The notes: generated by a model not told the origin, from the sequence alone. Counted from the stretch's first letter, positions 26,988 through 35,012 are shown. The stretch is DNA of 64,000 bases from RYN-111 sp963760125 (GCA_963760125.1 CAVXBV010000016.1:41017-105016); one strand, 5' to 3'. Translations and numbers: made by a program.

Positions 26988-27255
26988 CCCCCGGCGGACG
27001 TCTGGTCAGGTCCCTGACCGCGACGGTGAAGGCCGCGTCGTCACCAGGGTCTGCCGGCGGCGTGACAACGAGCTGGTCGGCCCTTGCGAACGTCGTGGGC
27101 AGCAGATCGGGCAGCTCGGCGTAGGTCGCAGGCGGTGCCTCCAGCGGGTCGTCGTCAACGACGGCCTCCAGGTCGTTCCACTCTGGGCGCGGCTCATCGC
27201 GTGCAGCCGAGCGGCTCGGTCGTCTTGCCGACGGTCCACGGGGTAGAAAGCACGC
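26988..27255. other. Gap with a possible decayed minus-strand coding remnant
   Basis: No confident gene. On the minus strand one frame reads DEPRPEWNDLEAVVDDDPL followed by EAPPATYAELPDLLPTTF, protein-like composition in about 80 residues but without a good start or recognisable family. It may be a fragment of a lost gene or chance in GC-rich DNA. The plus strand carries the promoter of the VOC gene. Confidence 0.35.
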
Positions 27256-27666
27256 ATGGACTACTCCCTCGAGGTCGTCATCCTGCCCGTCTCGGACGTC
27301 GACCGGGCGAAGGCCTTCTACGCCGACGTCGCCGGTTTCCACGTGGACGTGGATCACTCCGCCGGGCCGGACTTCCGGATCGTGCAGCTCACCCCGGTGG
27401 GCTCGCGCTGCTCGGTGACGCTCATGCGCAACGCCGACGCCGCCGGGTCCGTGCAGGGCCTGCACCTGGTGGTCAGCGACATCGAGCAGGCGCGCGCGGA
27501 GCTCACCGGCCGAGGAGCGCAGGTGTCGGAGTACCACCACTTCGGGGCGGCCGGGCAGACACCGGGCCTGCACCCGGAGCGGATCGACTACGGGACGTTC
27601 CTGTCGTTCGCGGACCCGGACGGCAACGGCTGGCTCGTGCAGGAGGTCCGCAGCAGGTCGGTCTGA
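27256..27666 (+). CDS. VOC (glyoxalase/bleomycin resistance) family protein
   Basis: A 136-residue vicinal-oxygen-chelate protein with one beta-alpha-beta-beta-beta repeat pair: LEVVILPVSDVDRAKAFYADVAGF, then LHLVVSDIEQARAELTGRG and a C-terminal FADPDGNGWLVQEV with the typical Glu. It resembles the many single-module VOC proteins of unknown substrate in soil actinobacteria. The ATG at 27256 has no strong Shine-Dalgarno. A 102-bp palindromic element starts 24 bases after the stop. Confidence 0.85.
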   Translation: MDYSLEVVILPVSDVDRAKAFYADVAGFHVDVDHSAGPDFRIVQLTPVGSRCSVTLMRNADAAGSVQGLHLVVSDIEQARAELTGRGAQVSEYHHFGAAGQTPGLHPERIDYGTFLSFADPDGNGWLVQEVRSRSV

Positions 27667-27689
27667 TCCGGCAGGCCCCCCTTGTGGGC

Positions 27690-27791
27690 ACTTCCCTGAT
27701 CTCATCGCCTGTCGGTGGCGTCCTCCGGCCTCCCCACACGCTCGCGAGGGGTGCCGACACCGCCCGTCAGGTGCGACCAGATCAGGGAAGT
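27690..27791. repeat. 102-bp palindromic element, copy 2
   Basis: Left end ACTTCCCTGATCTCATC, right end GCGACCAGATCAGGGAAGT; the outer 13 bases are perfect inverted repeats. Same length as copies 1 and 3. Copy 3, read on the other strand, has the same left and right ends (17 and 19 bases identical), while the middle ~65 bases differ. It lies 55 bases before the DUF559/AbiEi-like gene. Confidence 0.85.
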
Positions 27792-27846
27792 CGGGGGCTG
27801 TGGAGGACGGAGAACGCGTCGTTGCCCCTCCCGTCAGGCTGTCGGC

Positions 27847-28842
27847 ATGGACCTACCACCAGAGGCGGCACGTCAGGGCTGGCGCTTCAGTTACCAGCAG
27901 GCGCGCGCAGGTGGCCTGACCTGGCCGAGGCTGCAGACCGCGGTGCGCAGGGGGCTGCTCGAGGTGACAGCCCACGGGGTCTACGCGGTGGCCGGACTGG
28001 CCGTCGACCCGTTGGAGGCCCATGCCCAGCTGCTCCGCGACGCCCAGCTCAGCGCGACGCAGCGCTGGTACGGCGCCCGCCGCAGTGCAGCACTCCTCAT
28101 GGGCCTCCCGCTGATCGGACGGTCGCCCTCGGTCGTGCAACTGACCCGTGACGGCAACCAGCAGGGAGCCCACGGGCGCGACCGGCACTGGCGGATCAGT
28201 CCCCTGCCCACTGCCGACACCTGGGAGTACCGCGGGCTGGACCTCTGCACGCCGGCCCGAACCGTGATCGACATCGGGCGCGCGGAGTCGTTCCGCAACG
28301 GCGTCGTCGCGGCCGACGGGGCGCTCCGACGGGGCGTCGATCCCGCAGACCTGGAGGCGGTGCTGAAGCGCATGAGCCGTTGGCCAGGGGTGGCGCGAGC
28401 GCGTGCGGCGGTGAGGTTCGCGGACGGGAGGGCGGAGTCACCGGGGGAGTCGTTGGTCCGGGTGGCCTGCCGGCGCGAGGGGCTGCCGATCCCCGAACCG
28501 CAGGTCGAGGTGCACCTCTGGGGAGAATTCGTCGGCCGGGTCGACGGGCTGTTCCGTGAGGCGCTGCTGGTGATCGAGTCCGACGGCGCGGTCAAGTTCA
28601 CCGGCCCGTTGGTCCTTCCTCGACTCCTGGCTCGGCACGAGCTGATCCGCGACGCGGGGCTGGACATCATTCGGACCAACTGGGATGAGACCTTCCGCGA
28701 TACGTCTGTGTTCGGCCGACGGGTGCGCGAGCGGCTGCGGGAACGCGGAAGCCGCGCCCTGCCCCCGGGGGTGGAGCTGCGCAGCACGCGCGCCGAGCCG
28801 CAGCGGCCCCACCTCGGCGAAAGTGACGCACTCGCCGCCTGA
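27847..28842 (+). CDS. AbiEi-like / DUF559-type putative nuclease
   Basis: A 331-residue protein. The N-terminal ~60 residues form a winged-helix AbiEi antitoxin-like domain (FSYQQARAGGLTWPRLQ, then GLLEVTAHGVYAVAG). The C-terminal half looks like the DUF559 / Vsr-like PD-(D/E)xK fold: ESLVRVACRREGLPIPEPQVEV, then GRVDGLF and LLVIESDGAVKF, with D, E-x-D and K as candidate active residues, then RHELIRDAGLDIIRTNWDE. No toxin gene (AbiEii) is adjacent, so a classical type IV toxin-antitoxin pair is unlikely. The gene is bracketed by 102-bp palindromes in mirror orientation (27690 and 28870), which suggests the block may be mobile or the protein may act on the palindromes. That link is inferred. 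Confidence 0.7.
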   Translation: MDLPPEAARQGWRFSYQQARAGGLTWPRLQTAVRRGLLEVTAHGVYAVAGLAVDPLEAHAQLLRDAQLSATQRWYGARRSAALLMGLPLIGRSPSVVQLTRDGNQQGAHGRDRHWRISPLPTADTWEYRGLDLCTPARTVIDIGRAESFRNGVVAADGALRRGVDPADLEAVLKRMSRWPGVARARAAVRFADGRAESPGESLVRVACRREGLPIPEPQVEVHLWGEFVGRVDGLFREALLVIESDGAVKFTGPLVLPRLLARHELIRDAGLDIIRTNWDETFRDTSVFGRRVRERLRERGSRALPPGVELRSTRAEPQRPHLGESDALAA

Positions 28843-28869
28843 ACACGACCCGCACACTCCGCGCCGAGC

Positions 28870-28971
28870 ACTTCCCTGATCTGGTCGCTTGTCAGGCAGG
28901 CGCAGAGAGGCGAGTTCACGCTCATCTGGCGGCCAAGAGGCCGGCCGGCCCGTTGATGAGATCAGGGAAGT
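28870..28971. repeat. 102-bp palindromic element, copy 3
   Basis: Left end ACTTCCCTGATCTGGTCGC, right end GATGAGATCAGGGAAGT. It is in reverse orientation to copy 2 judged by the CATC and GGTC bases next to the common 13-base tips. Starts 27 bases after the nuclease-like gene and ends 38 bases before the fahA stop. Confidence 0.85.
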
Positions 28972-29009
28972 GCGGAAAGGGGGGGCGGGCGGGCAGGGGG
29001 GAGGCGGCG

Positions 29010-30092
29010 TCAGGCGGGGGTGATGCGGCCGATGACCTCGCCGAGCCAGCGGCCGTCTGCCGTGCGCGCACTGATGGTCACGACCTCGCCGTCCTCCAGG
29101 AAGGCCTTGCCGTCGACGAGGTCACGACCGTTCCACGTGAGCTCGATGAACGACCCGCGCTGGTCGACCTCGGAGCCGCTGACCGTGCCGGAGGCGAACA
29201 GGTCACCGGTCCGCAGGGAGGCTCCGTTGGCGGTGAGGTGCGCCAGCATCTGCGGGGCGGTCCAGTACATCCCGGCGTACGGCGGTCGCGAGAGGACCGA
29301 CCCGTCGCGGGTCACCTCGAAGGTGAGGTCCAGGGCCCAGTCCTCCGACACCTGCAGGTAGTCGGCCGGCACCGGGTCCTGCGCGGGGGCGGGCACGCGG
29401 TCGAGAGCGGCGAGCGGCACGACCCAGGGGCTGATGGACGTGGCGAAGGACTTGCCCAGGAACGGGCCGAGGGGGACGTACTCGTAGCTCTGGATGTCGC
29501 GCGCGCTCCAGTCGTTGAGCACGACGACGCCGAAGACGTGGTCCGCGAAGTCGCTGGTGGGGACGGGGGTCCCGAGCGCCGAGGGCACGCCGACGACGAA
29601 CCCGAGCTCGACTTCGATGTCGAGCTTCTGCGACGGACCGAACGAAGGACCGGGGGCGCGCAGCCCGGACGGGCGTCGGACGTCGGTGCCGCTGACCACG
29701 ACCGTGCCGGCGCGCCCGTGGTAGCCGACCGGCAGGTGCTTCCAGTTGGGCAGCAGGGCGTCGCCGTCGGGTCGGAACATCTTCCCGAGGTTGGTGGCGT
29801 GCTGCTCGCTGGCGTAGAAGTCGACGTAGTCGGCGACCTCGATGGGCAGGTGCAGCGTCACGGACGCTAGCGGGAGCAGGGGCTGGTCCACCAGGTTCTG
29901 GACGTGTGCACGGACCTCCCGCCACCGGTCGGGGCCCTGCGCCATGAAGGCGTTGAGCGACGGGGCCTCGAACGCGTCGCCGAGGTGCGCGGCGAGGTCG
30001 AGGACGCCGTCGTCGACCGCTACACCGATCCGGCGTGGGCCGCCGTCGACGGAGAAGACGCCGTAGGGCAGGACGGTGCGGTCGAAGGTCAC
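29010..30092 (-). CDS. fahA: Fumarylacetoacetase
   Basis: Last enzyme of homogentisate degradation, splitting 4-fumarylacetoacetate to fumarate and acetoacetate (360 aa). Family landmarks: DFYASEQHATNLGKMFRP, PVGYHGRAGTVVVSGT, KLDIEVELGFVVG (metal-binding Glu residues), VVLNDWSARDIQSYEY and LGPFLGKSFATSISPW. The GTG start at 30092 overlaps the stop of the preceding unknown gene, so hmgA, the unknown gene and fahA form one tightly coupled operon. N-terminus is shorter than in the eukaryotic enzyme. Confidence 0.95.
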   Translation of the reverse strand: MTFDRTVLPYGVFSVDGGPRRIGVAVDDGVLDLAAHLGDAFEAPSLNAFMAQGPDRWREVRAHVQNLVDQPLLPLASVTLHLPIEVADYVDFYASEQHATNLGKMFRPDGDALLPNWKHLPVGYHGRAGTVVVSGTDVRRPSGLRAPGPSFGPSQKLDIEVELGFVVGVPSALGTPVPTSDFADHVFGVVVLNDWSARDIQSYEYVPLGPFLGKSFATSISPWVVPLAALDRVPAPAQDPVPADYLQVSEDWALDLTFEVTRDGSVLSRPPYAGMYWTAPQMLAHLTANGASLRTGDLFASGTVSGSEVDQRGSFIELTWNGRDLVDGKAFLEDGEVVTISARTADGRWLGEVIGRITPA

Positions 30093-30790
30093 AGGAGTCC
30101 CAAGGTGATCGCGTCGTTCACGGGCCGGTCGGTGTCGCAGGAGCCGTAGGAGTGCAGCAGCCAGCGGGTCGCCACGACGAGGTCGTCGGAGAGCTCCTTC
30201 GCCTCCGCAGCAAGGGAGTCGGCGTCGGTGGAGCGCAGCACGTCGAGCACGTCGTCCTCGCGCAGCGCGCGCGCCACGGCGAGCAGCAGGTTGAGGTAGC
30301 CGTGGTGCGGCGTCCCGTCGGTGCTCTCCCACCCGCGGACGGCGGCGTGCATCCCCGCGGTCGCCTTGAAGGGCAGGGAGAAGCGGGCGGCCGCGACGAC
30401 GTACGCCGCGACCTCCTCGACCGGGGGGATGCGCACGCCACCGCAGCGGAGCTTGCCGAACACCCCGTGCCCGGCGAGCTCGGCCGGCGCGATGCCCTCG
30501 AGGTAGCAGGGAAGGTCGTCGCGGGTGCCGGAGCGCAGCTCTACAGCCCGCACCCGCACCCGGGGGTCGGTCGGCAGGGCCACGGCGTCGTCACCGATCA
30601 GGTGGATGTCGAGGACCTCTGCGGGCTCGAGCAGGGCGACGAGCTCGTCGACGCGGTCGCCGGGGCACAGGAAGCGGCCGGACAGCACGGGGGACGAGGA
30701 CCGGCGATGACGGGCGAGAGCCTCGTCCATCGGCAGCCAGGACGGCGGGAACAGGCCGGCGTCGTCGACCAGTCCCTCGAGCAGCCTCAC
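30089..30790 (-). CDS. Conserved hypothetical protein between hmgA and fahA
   Basis: A 233-residue soluble protein with no motif I can assign to a known enzyme. Conserved-looking blocks: LLEGLVDDAGLFPPSWLPMDEAL at the start, KLRCGGVRIPPVEEVAAY, SLPFKATAGMHAAVRGW, HHGYLNLLLA, and the end GSCDTDRPVNDAITLG. The pattern of beta strands ending in K, RCGG and KATAG loops suggests a TIM-barrel. GTG at 30790 overlaps the hmgA stop and its own stop overlaps the fahA start. The pathway step between HmgA and FahA, maleylacetoacetate isomerisation, has no obvious gene here, so this protein is a candidate for it, by position only. Confidence 0.7.
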   Translation of the reverse strand: MRLLEGLVDDAGLFPPSWLPMDEALARHRRSSSPVLSGRFLCPGDRVDELVALLEPAEVLDIHLIGDDAVALPTDPRVRVRAVELRSGTRDDLPCYLEGIAPAELAGHGVFGKLRCGGVRIPPVEEVAAYVVAAARFSLPFKATAGMHAAVRGWESTDGTPHHGYLNLLLAVARALREDDVLDVLRSTDADSLAAEAKELSDDLVVATRWLLHSYGSCDTDRPVNDAITLGLL

Positions 30791-31941
30791 CGCGCCCAGG
30801 TCCAGGGGTACGCCGGGTCCTCGATCTCGCTGACGGCCGGCGCGAGGTCCAGCGGGGCGAACGTGTCGACCATGACGGCGAGCTCGTCGGTCGCGCTCTT
30901 GCCCAGCGCCTTCTCGACCGATCCGGGCTGCGGGCCGTGGGTGAAGCCGCCGGGGTGCAGGGAGATCGACCCCTGTCCGATGCCGCTGCCGGCGCGGGAG
31001 GTGAAGTCGCCGCCGACGTAGAACAGGACCTCGTCGCTGTCGACGTTGGCGTGGTTGTACGGCACCGGGACGGCCTCGGGGTGGTAGTCGAGCAGCCGCG
31101 GCACGAACGAGCAGATGACGAAGCCCGGGCCGCTGAAGGTCTGGTGCACCGGCGGCGGCTGGTGCAGTCGACCGGTGAGCGGCTCGAAGTCGTGGATCGA
31201 CAGGGCGTACGGGTAGAGGCACCCGTCCCAGCCCACGACGTCGAACGGGTGGCTCGCGTAGGTGTAGGTCGTGAGCCGCCCACGACGCCGGACGAGGACG
31301 TCGGTCTCGCCGCCGTCCTCGAGCAGCGGTCCGGTGGGTGCGCGGAAGTCGCGCTCGCAGTACGGCGACGCCTCGAGGATCTGCCCGTGCTTGCCGAGGT
31401 ACTGCGACGGCACGGTCAGGTGCCCCCGCGCCTCGACGACCAGCGCCCGCAGCGGGCCGTCGGTGACGATCCAGCGGTGGGTCGTGCCGGTCGGGACGAC
31501 GACGTAGTCACCGGGGCCGATGTCGAGCACCCCGAACACCGACTCGAGCCGGCCGGTCCCGCTCTCGACGTACACGAGCAGGTCGCCGTCGGAGTCGCGG
31601 TAGAGGCCCGAGTCGAGATCGGCTGCTGCGTAGGAGATCCGGACGCTGCTGTTGCCCATGAGCACCGTGCGGCCGGTGACCAGGTCGCCGGCGCTGCCGA
31701 GCTTGTGGGTCTGCAGGTGCCGTGGGAGCAGGATCTCCGGAGCGTCCAGGGCGACCTCGGAGGAGCCGGAGGCGACCGCGTTGACGATCCGGGTGGGCAG
31801 CTCGCGGTGGTAGAGCAGCGCCGAGTCGGAGGAGAACCCCTCCTCGCCCATCAGCTCCTCGGCGTACAGGCGTCCGTCGGGCTGGCGGAACTGCACGTGC
31901 CGCTTGCGCGGGACGTCACCGACTGACCGGTAGTGCGGCAT
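30787..31941 (-). CDS. hmgA: Homogentisate 1,2-dioxygenase
   Basis: Non-haem iron ring-cleaving enzyme forming 4-maleylacetoacetate from homogentisate (384 aa, the shorter bacterial class). Cupin core with VVPTGTTHRWIV; C-terminal iron site region YNHANVDSDEVLFYVGGDF and SISLHPGGFTHGPQPG carry the conserved His/Glu. It is the first gene of the hmgA-unknown-fahA operon and follows hppD with 23 bases between, so hppD probably leads the whole transcript. Confidence 0.95.
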   Translation of the reverse strand: MPHYRSVGDVPRKRHVQFRQPDGRLYAEELMGEEGFSSDSALLYHRELPTRIVNAVASGSSEVALDAPEILLPRHLQTHKLGSAGDLVTGRTVLMGNSSVRISYAAADLDSGLYRDSDGDLLVYVESGTGRLESVFGVLDIGPGDYVVVPTGTTHRWIVTDGPLRALVVEARGHLTVPSQYLGKHGQILEASPYCERDFRAPTGPLLEDGGETDVLVRRRGRLTTYTYASHPFDVVGWDGCLYPYALSIHDFEPLTGRLHQPPPVHQTFSGPGFVICSFVPRLLDYHPEAVPVPYNHANVDSDEVLFYVGGDFTSRAGSGIGQGSISLHPGGFTHGPQPGSVEKALGKSATDELAVMVDTFAPLDLAPAVSEIEDPAYPWTWAR

Positions 31942-31964
31942 GACGCTGTCCCTTCGACCGAGAG

Positions 31965-33101
31965 CTAGAGGTTGCCCCGACGGTCCTGCTCGCGCTCGAT
32001 GGCCTCGAACAGGGCCTTGAAGTTGCCCTTGCCGAAGCCGAGCGAGCCGTGCCGCTCGATGAGCTCGAAGAACACGGTCGGACGGTCCTGCACAGGCTTG
32101 GTGAAGATCTGCAGGAGGTAGCCGTCCTCGTCGCGGTCCGCGAGGATCTTCAGCTCGCGCAGCTCATCGATCGGGACGCGCGTGTCACCGACCCACTCGC
32201 CGAGGGTGTCGTAGTAGCTGTCGGGGGTCGCGAGGAACTCGATGCCCCGGGCGCGCATCTCGCGGACCGCGCGGACGATGTCGTTGGTCGCCAGCGCGAT
32301 GTGCTGCACGCCGGGGCCACCGTAGAACTCGAGGTACTCGTCGATCTGGCTCTTCTTCTTCGCGATGGCCGGCTCGTTCAGGGGGAACTTCACCTTGAAG
32401 CCGGTGTCGCTGACGACCTTGCTCATGAGCGCGGAGTACTCCGTGGCGATGTCGTCGCCGACGAACTCCTTCATGTTCACGAAGCCCATGACCTTGTTGT
32501 AGAAGGTCACCCACTCGTTCATCTTGCCCATCTCGACGTTGCCGACGACGTGGTCGATCGCCTGGAAGAAGCGCTTCTCGGGCTTCGCGACGAGCGGCTC
32601 CTTCGTGACGTATCCCGGGAGGAACGGACCGGAGTAGTCACCGCGCTGCACCAGGGTGTGGCGGGTCTCGCCGTAGGTCTGGATGGCCGCCGTGACGACC
32701 TTGCCGTGCTCGTCCTCGGTGACCGTGGGTTCCATGAGCCCGGTGGCGCCGCGCTCGAGAGCGACGGCGTAGGCCTTCTCGACGTCGGCCACCCGGAGCG
32801 CGACGTCGACGACGGCGTCGCCGTGACGGGAGTGGTGCGCGCCGTCCTCGGTGCCGGCGACGACGGGGGCCGTGATGACGAAGGTGCATCCCCCGGACTC
32901 GAGGACGTACTCGGCGTGCGTGCGGTGCCCGGTCTCCGGACCGCGGTAGGCCGTGAGGACCATCCCGAAGGCGCTGGAGTAGAAGTGCGCGGCCTGTCGG
33001 GCGTTGCCGACCACGAAGCGGACGTGGTCCCATCCGAGGAGCGGGAAGTCGTCGTGCTCCGCGTGGCTGCCGGACAGGGCCTCGGTGCTCAAGGTGGTCA
33101 T
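31965..33101 (-). CDS. hppD: 4-Hydroxyphenylpyruvate dioxygenase
   Basis: Converts 4-hydroxyphenylpyruvate to homogentisate with Fe(II) and oxygen (378 aa). Two VOC-type modules; iron ligands are the His in FQAIDHVVGN, the His in GPGVQHIALATNDI and the Glu in TVFFELIERHG. C-terminal GFGKGNFKALFEAIEREQ is the family ending. The ATG at 33101 is chosen for MTTLSTEAL. It is divergent from the Lrp gene; the 102-base gap holds two CTGGTCAG repeats and a palindrome. Confidence 0.97.
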   Translation of the reverse strand: MTTLSTEALSGSHAEHDDFPLLGWDHVRFVVGNARQAAHFYSSAFGMVLTAYRGPETGHRTHAEYVLESGGCTFVITAPVVAGTEDGAHHSRHGDAVVDVALRVADVEKAYAVALERGATGLMEPTVTEDEHGKVVTAAIQTYGETRHTLVQRGDYSGPFLPGYVTKEPLVAKPEKRFFQAIDHVVGNVEMGKMNEWVTFYNKVMGFVNMKEFVGDDIATEYSALMSKVVSDTGFKVKFPLNEPAIAKKKSQIDEYLEFYGGPGVQHIALATNDIVRAVREMRARGIEFLATPDSYYDTLGEWVGDTRVPIDELRELKILADRDEDGYLLQIFTKPVQDRPTVFFELIERHGSLGFGKGNFKALFEAIEREQDRRGNL

Positions 33102-33152
33102 GGCATGAGGTTCGCCCCTTTCCGCCGTACGACGCAAGTGGGCGCCCGGGGC

Positions 33153-33212
33153 CTGGTCAGGTTGTGCAGACAGGCCAGGCACAGCGGGGGCACACTGGTC
33201 AGCATGACCAGT
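33153..33212. promoter_or_regulatory. Candidate Lrp operators in the hppD / lrp divergent promoter
   Basis: ACTGGTCA-GCA-TGACCAGT (33194-33212) is a perfect 8-3-8 palindrome that spans the ATG of the Lrp gene. The half-site CTGGTCAG recurs at 33153-33160, 42 bases (four helical turns) from 33195. Such phased repeats are usual for Lrp-type binding and fit autoregulation plus control of hppD. Confidence 0.5.
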
Positions 33213-33659
33213 CTGGACGACCTGGACCGACGCCTGCTGCAGCTCGTGCTCACCGAGCCCAAGCTGGGCGTGCTGGAGACCTCGCGCCGCCTCGGCATCG
33301 CGCGTGGCACCGCGCAGGCTCGGCTGGCCAGGTTGGAGCGCGAGAACGTCCTGTCGTGGACGCCCACGGTGCGCCCCCTCGGGCTGGGCTACGGCGTCAC
33401 CGCCTTCGCGACCCTGGAGGTCCAGCAGGGCGTGGGCATCGCGAAGATCGCCGAGCACCTGCGCTCCATCCCGGAGGTGCTCGAGGCCCACACCACCAGC
33501 GGGGACGGGGACGTCCTGTGCCGCATCGTGTCGCGGGACCACGCCGACCTGCAGCGGGTGCTCGACGCGATCACCGCGACACAGCTCGTCGCGCGCACGT
33601 CGACCGTGATCAGCTTGACCGACGAGGTGCCCTACCGGATCGCCCAGCTCGTCGACTGA
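33204..33659 (+). CDS. Lrp/AsnC family regulator of aromatic amino acid genes
   Basis: A 151-residue regulator: helix-turn-helix LDDLDRRLLQLVLTEPKLGVLETSRRLGIARGTAQARLARL and a C-terminal RAM domain (GVGIAKIAEHLRSIPEVLEAHTTSGDGDVLCRIV). Its ATG at 33204 lies inside a perfect palindrome, suggesting autorepression. It is followed directly by phhA on the same strand and is divergent from hppD, so it most likely responds to phenylalanine or tyrosine. Confidence 0.9.
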   Translation: MTSLDDLDRRLLQLVLTEPKLGVLETSRRLGIARGTAQARLARLERENVLSWTPTVRPLGLGYGVTAFATLEVQQGVGIAKIAEHLRSIPEVLEAHTTSGDGDVLCRIVSRDHADLQRVLDAITATQLVARTSTVISLTDEVPYRIAQLVD

Positions 33660-33695
33660 GTGCCGAAGGAGCAGAAGGCTCCTACTGTGAGAGGC

Positions 33696-34577
33696 ATGTT
33701 CGAGGAAGCGCAGTACTTCGCCCCTGTCATCGAGGGAGAGAACGGCCTCCAGGTCCAGCTCGGCTCCGGTCATCCCGGGTTCGCCGATCCGGTCTACCGC
33801 GAGCGCCGCAACCTCCTCGCCACGCTCGCAAGGAAGTGGACGTCCGGCGAGCCGGTGCCTGCGGCCGCCTACACCGACGAGGAGCACGAGGTCTGGCGCG
33901 TGGTCAGCGAGGCGCTGCACGTCAAGCACCAGACCTATGCCTGCCAGGAGTTCCTGGAGGGCAAGGAGCGGCTCGGGCTGCCCGACGACCACGTCCCGCA
34001 GCTCGAGACGGTCAGCGACATGCTGGCCCCGCTGACCGGCTTCCGGTACCAACCGGCCGCCGGTCTCGTCCCGCTGCGCGAGTTCTACGGCGCGCTGGCG
34101 GACCGCCGCTTCTGGTCCACGCAGTACGTCCGGCACCACAGCGTGCCGCTCTACACCCCCGAGCCCGATGTGCTCCACGAGGTCGTCGGCCACGGCAACA
34201 CCCTCGCCAACGACCGCTACACCGCGCTCTACGAGGCGGCTGGCCAGGCGGCCCGCAGGGTGGAGGGCGAGGAGGCGCTGCAGTTCGTCAGCAAGGTCTT
34301 CTGGTTCACCCTCGAGTTCGGTGTCCTGCACGAGCCGGACGGCCTGAAGGCCTACGGCGCAGGCATTCTCAGCTCGCCGGGCGAGATCGAGGAGTTCCGG
34401 AAGATGACGATCAAGCCGCTGGACCTGCGCGACATGGGGACGACGGAGTACGACATCACCGTCTACCAGGACCTGCTCTACGCCGCCGAGTCGTTCACCC
34501 ACCTCGAGGACGTCGTCGGGGAGTTCTGGAAGACCTGCGACGACGACTCGATCGCCGCGCTCAAGGCCGCGGCGTGA
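33696..34577 (+). CDS. phhA: Phenylalanine 4-monooxygenase
   Basis: Pterin- and iron-dependent hydroxylase making tyrosine from phenylalanine (293 aa). The iron site is VLHEVVGHGNTLAND with both His, and the Glu in YTALYEAAGQ; QTYACQEFLEG and YDITVYQDLLY are further family blocks. ATG at 33696 gives MFEEAQYFAPV, the usual N-terminus; an in-frame GTG at 33660, directly after the Lrp stop, would add 12 residues and cannot be excluded. Its stop overlaps the start of the pterin dehydratase gene. Confidence 0.94.
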   Translation: MFEEAQYFAPVIEGENGLQVQLGSGHPGFADPVYRERRNLLATLARKWTSGEPVPAAAYTDEEHEVWRVVSEALHVKHQTYACQEFLEGKERLGLPDDHVPQLETVSDMLAPLTGFRYQPAAGLVPLREFYGALADRRFWSTQYVRHHSVPLYTPEPDVLHEVVGHGNTLANDRYTALYEAAGQAARRVEGEEALQFVSKVFWFTLEFGVLHEPDGLKAYGAGILSSPGEIEEFRKMTIKPLDLRDMGTTEYDITVYQDLLYAAESFTHLEDVVGEFWKTCDDDSIAALKAAA

Positions 34578-34816
34578 CCGCGCCGGACGGCTGGTCGGAG
34601 GTCGACGGCAAGCTCACCAAGGCGTTCACCTTCCCGGCGTTCCTCGAGGGGATCTCGTTCGTGAGCCGGGTGGGGCTGCTGGCGGAGGAGCTCGACCACC
34701 ACCCCGACATCGACGTCCGCTGGCGGACCGTGACCCTCGCGGTCAACACCCACGACGCCGGCAACGCCATCACCGCCAAGGACTTCGACCTGGCGCGGCG
34801 GGTGGAGCAGCTCTAG
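34574..34816 (+). CDS. phhB: Pterin-4a-carbinolamine dehydratase
   Basis: Regenerates the pterin cofactor of phenylalanine hydroxylase (80 aa). The family motif is ELDHHPDIDVRWRTVTLAVNTHDAGNAITAKDFDLA with the paired His residues. GTG at 34574 overlaps the phhA stop (GTGA). Coupling with phhA confirms the assignment of both. Confidence 0.95.
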   Translation: MTAPDGWSEVDGKLTKAFTFPAFLEGISFVSRVGLLAEELDHHPDIDVRWRTVTLAVNTHDAGNAITAKDFDLARRVEQL

Positions 34817-34879
34817 GCCGAGCAGGGTCCCACCGCCCGCGAACGGGGCGTGCTGTCGGAGGACGGCGGGTGGGGCATA

Positions 34880-35012
34880 GAGTCGCCCGATCAGATGCAG
34901 GAACCCGGTGCGAACCCGGGACGGTCCCGCCACTGTGAGAGCCGCCGGCACCTGTCGAGGGCTCGAGTCAGGAACTGCAGCAACCCATCCGAGCGGGGCG
35001 TGGAAACCCCGG
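34880..35012 (+). promoter_or_regulatory. Cobalamin riboswitch
   Basis: Diagnostic parts in order: GGAACCCGGTGCGAACCCGG, GACGGTCCCGCCACTGTGA (conserved core), then the B12 box GAGTCAGGAACTGC around 34966. Downstream, CGGGG and CCCCG (34994-35011) can form a hairpin just before the GGAGGAGG ribosome site of cbtB, suggesting translational control. In the family, adenosylcobalamin binding switches off expression of cobalt/B12 uptake genes. Confidence 0.93.

Noticed and set aside
27847..28842. Type IV AbiE toxin-antitoxin pair
   Set aside because: The AbiEii toxin gene is missing on both sides and the C-terminal domain looks nuclease-like instead.
27690..28971. Composite transposon
   Set aside because: No transposase, and no target-site duplication visible; the palindromes are much shorter than insertion sequences. 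Retained only as an unexplained element family.
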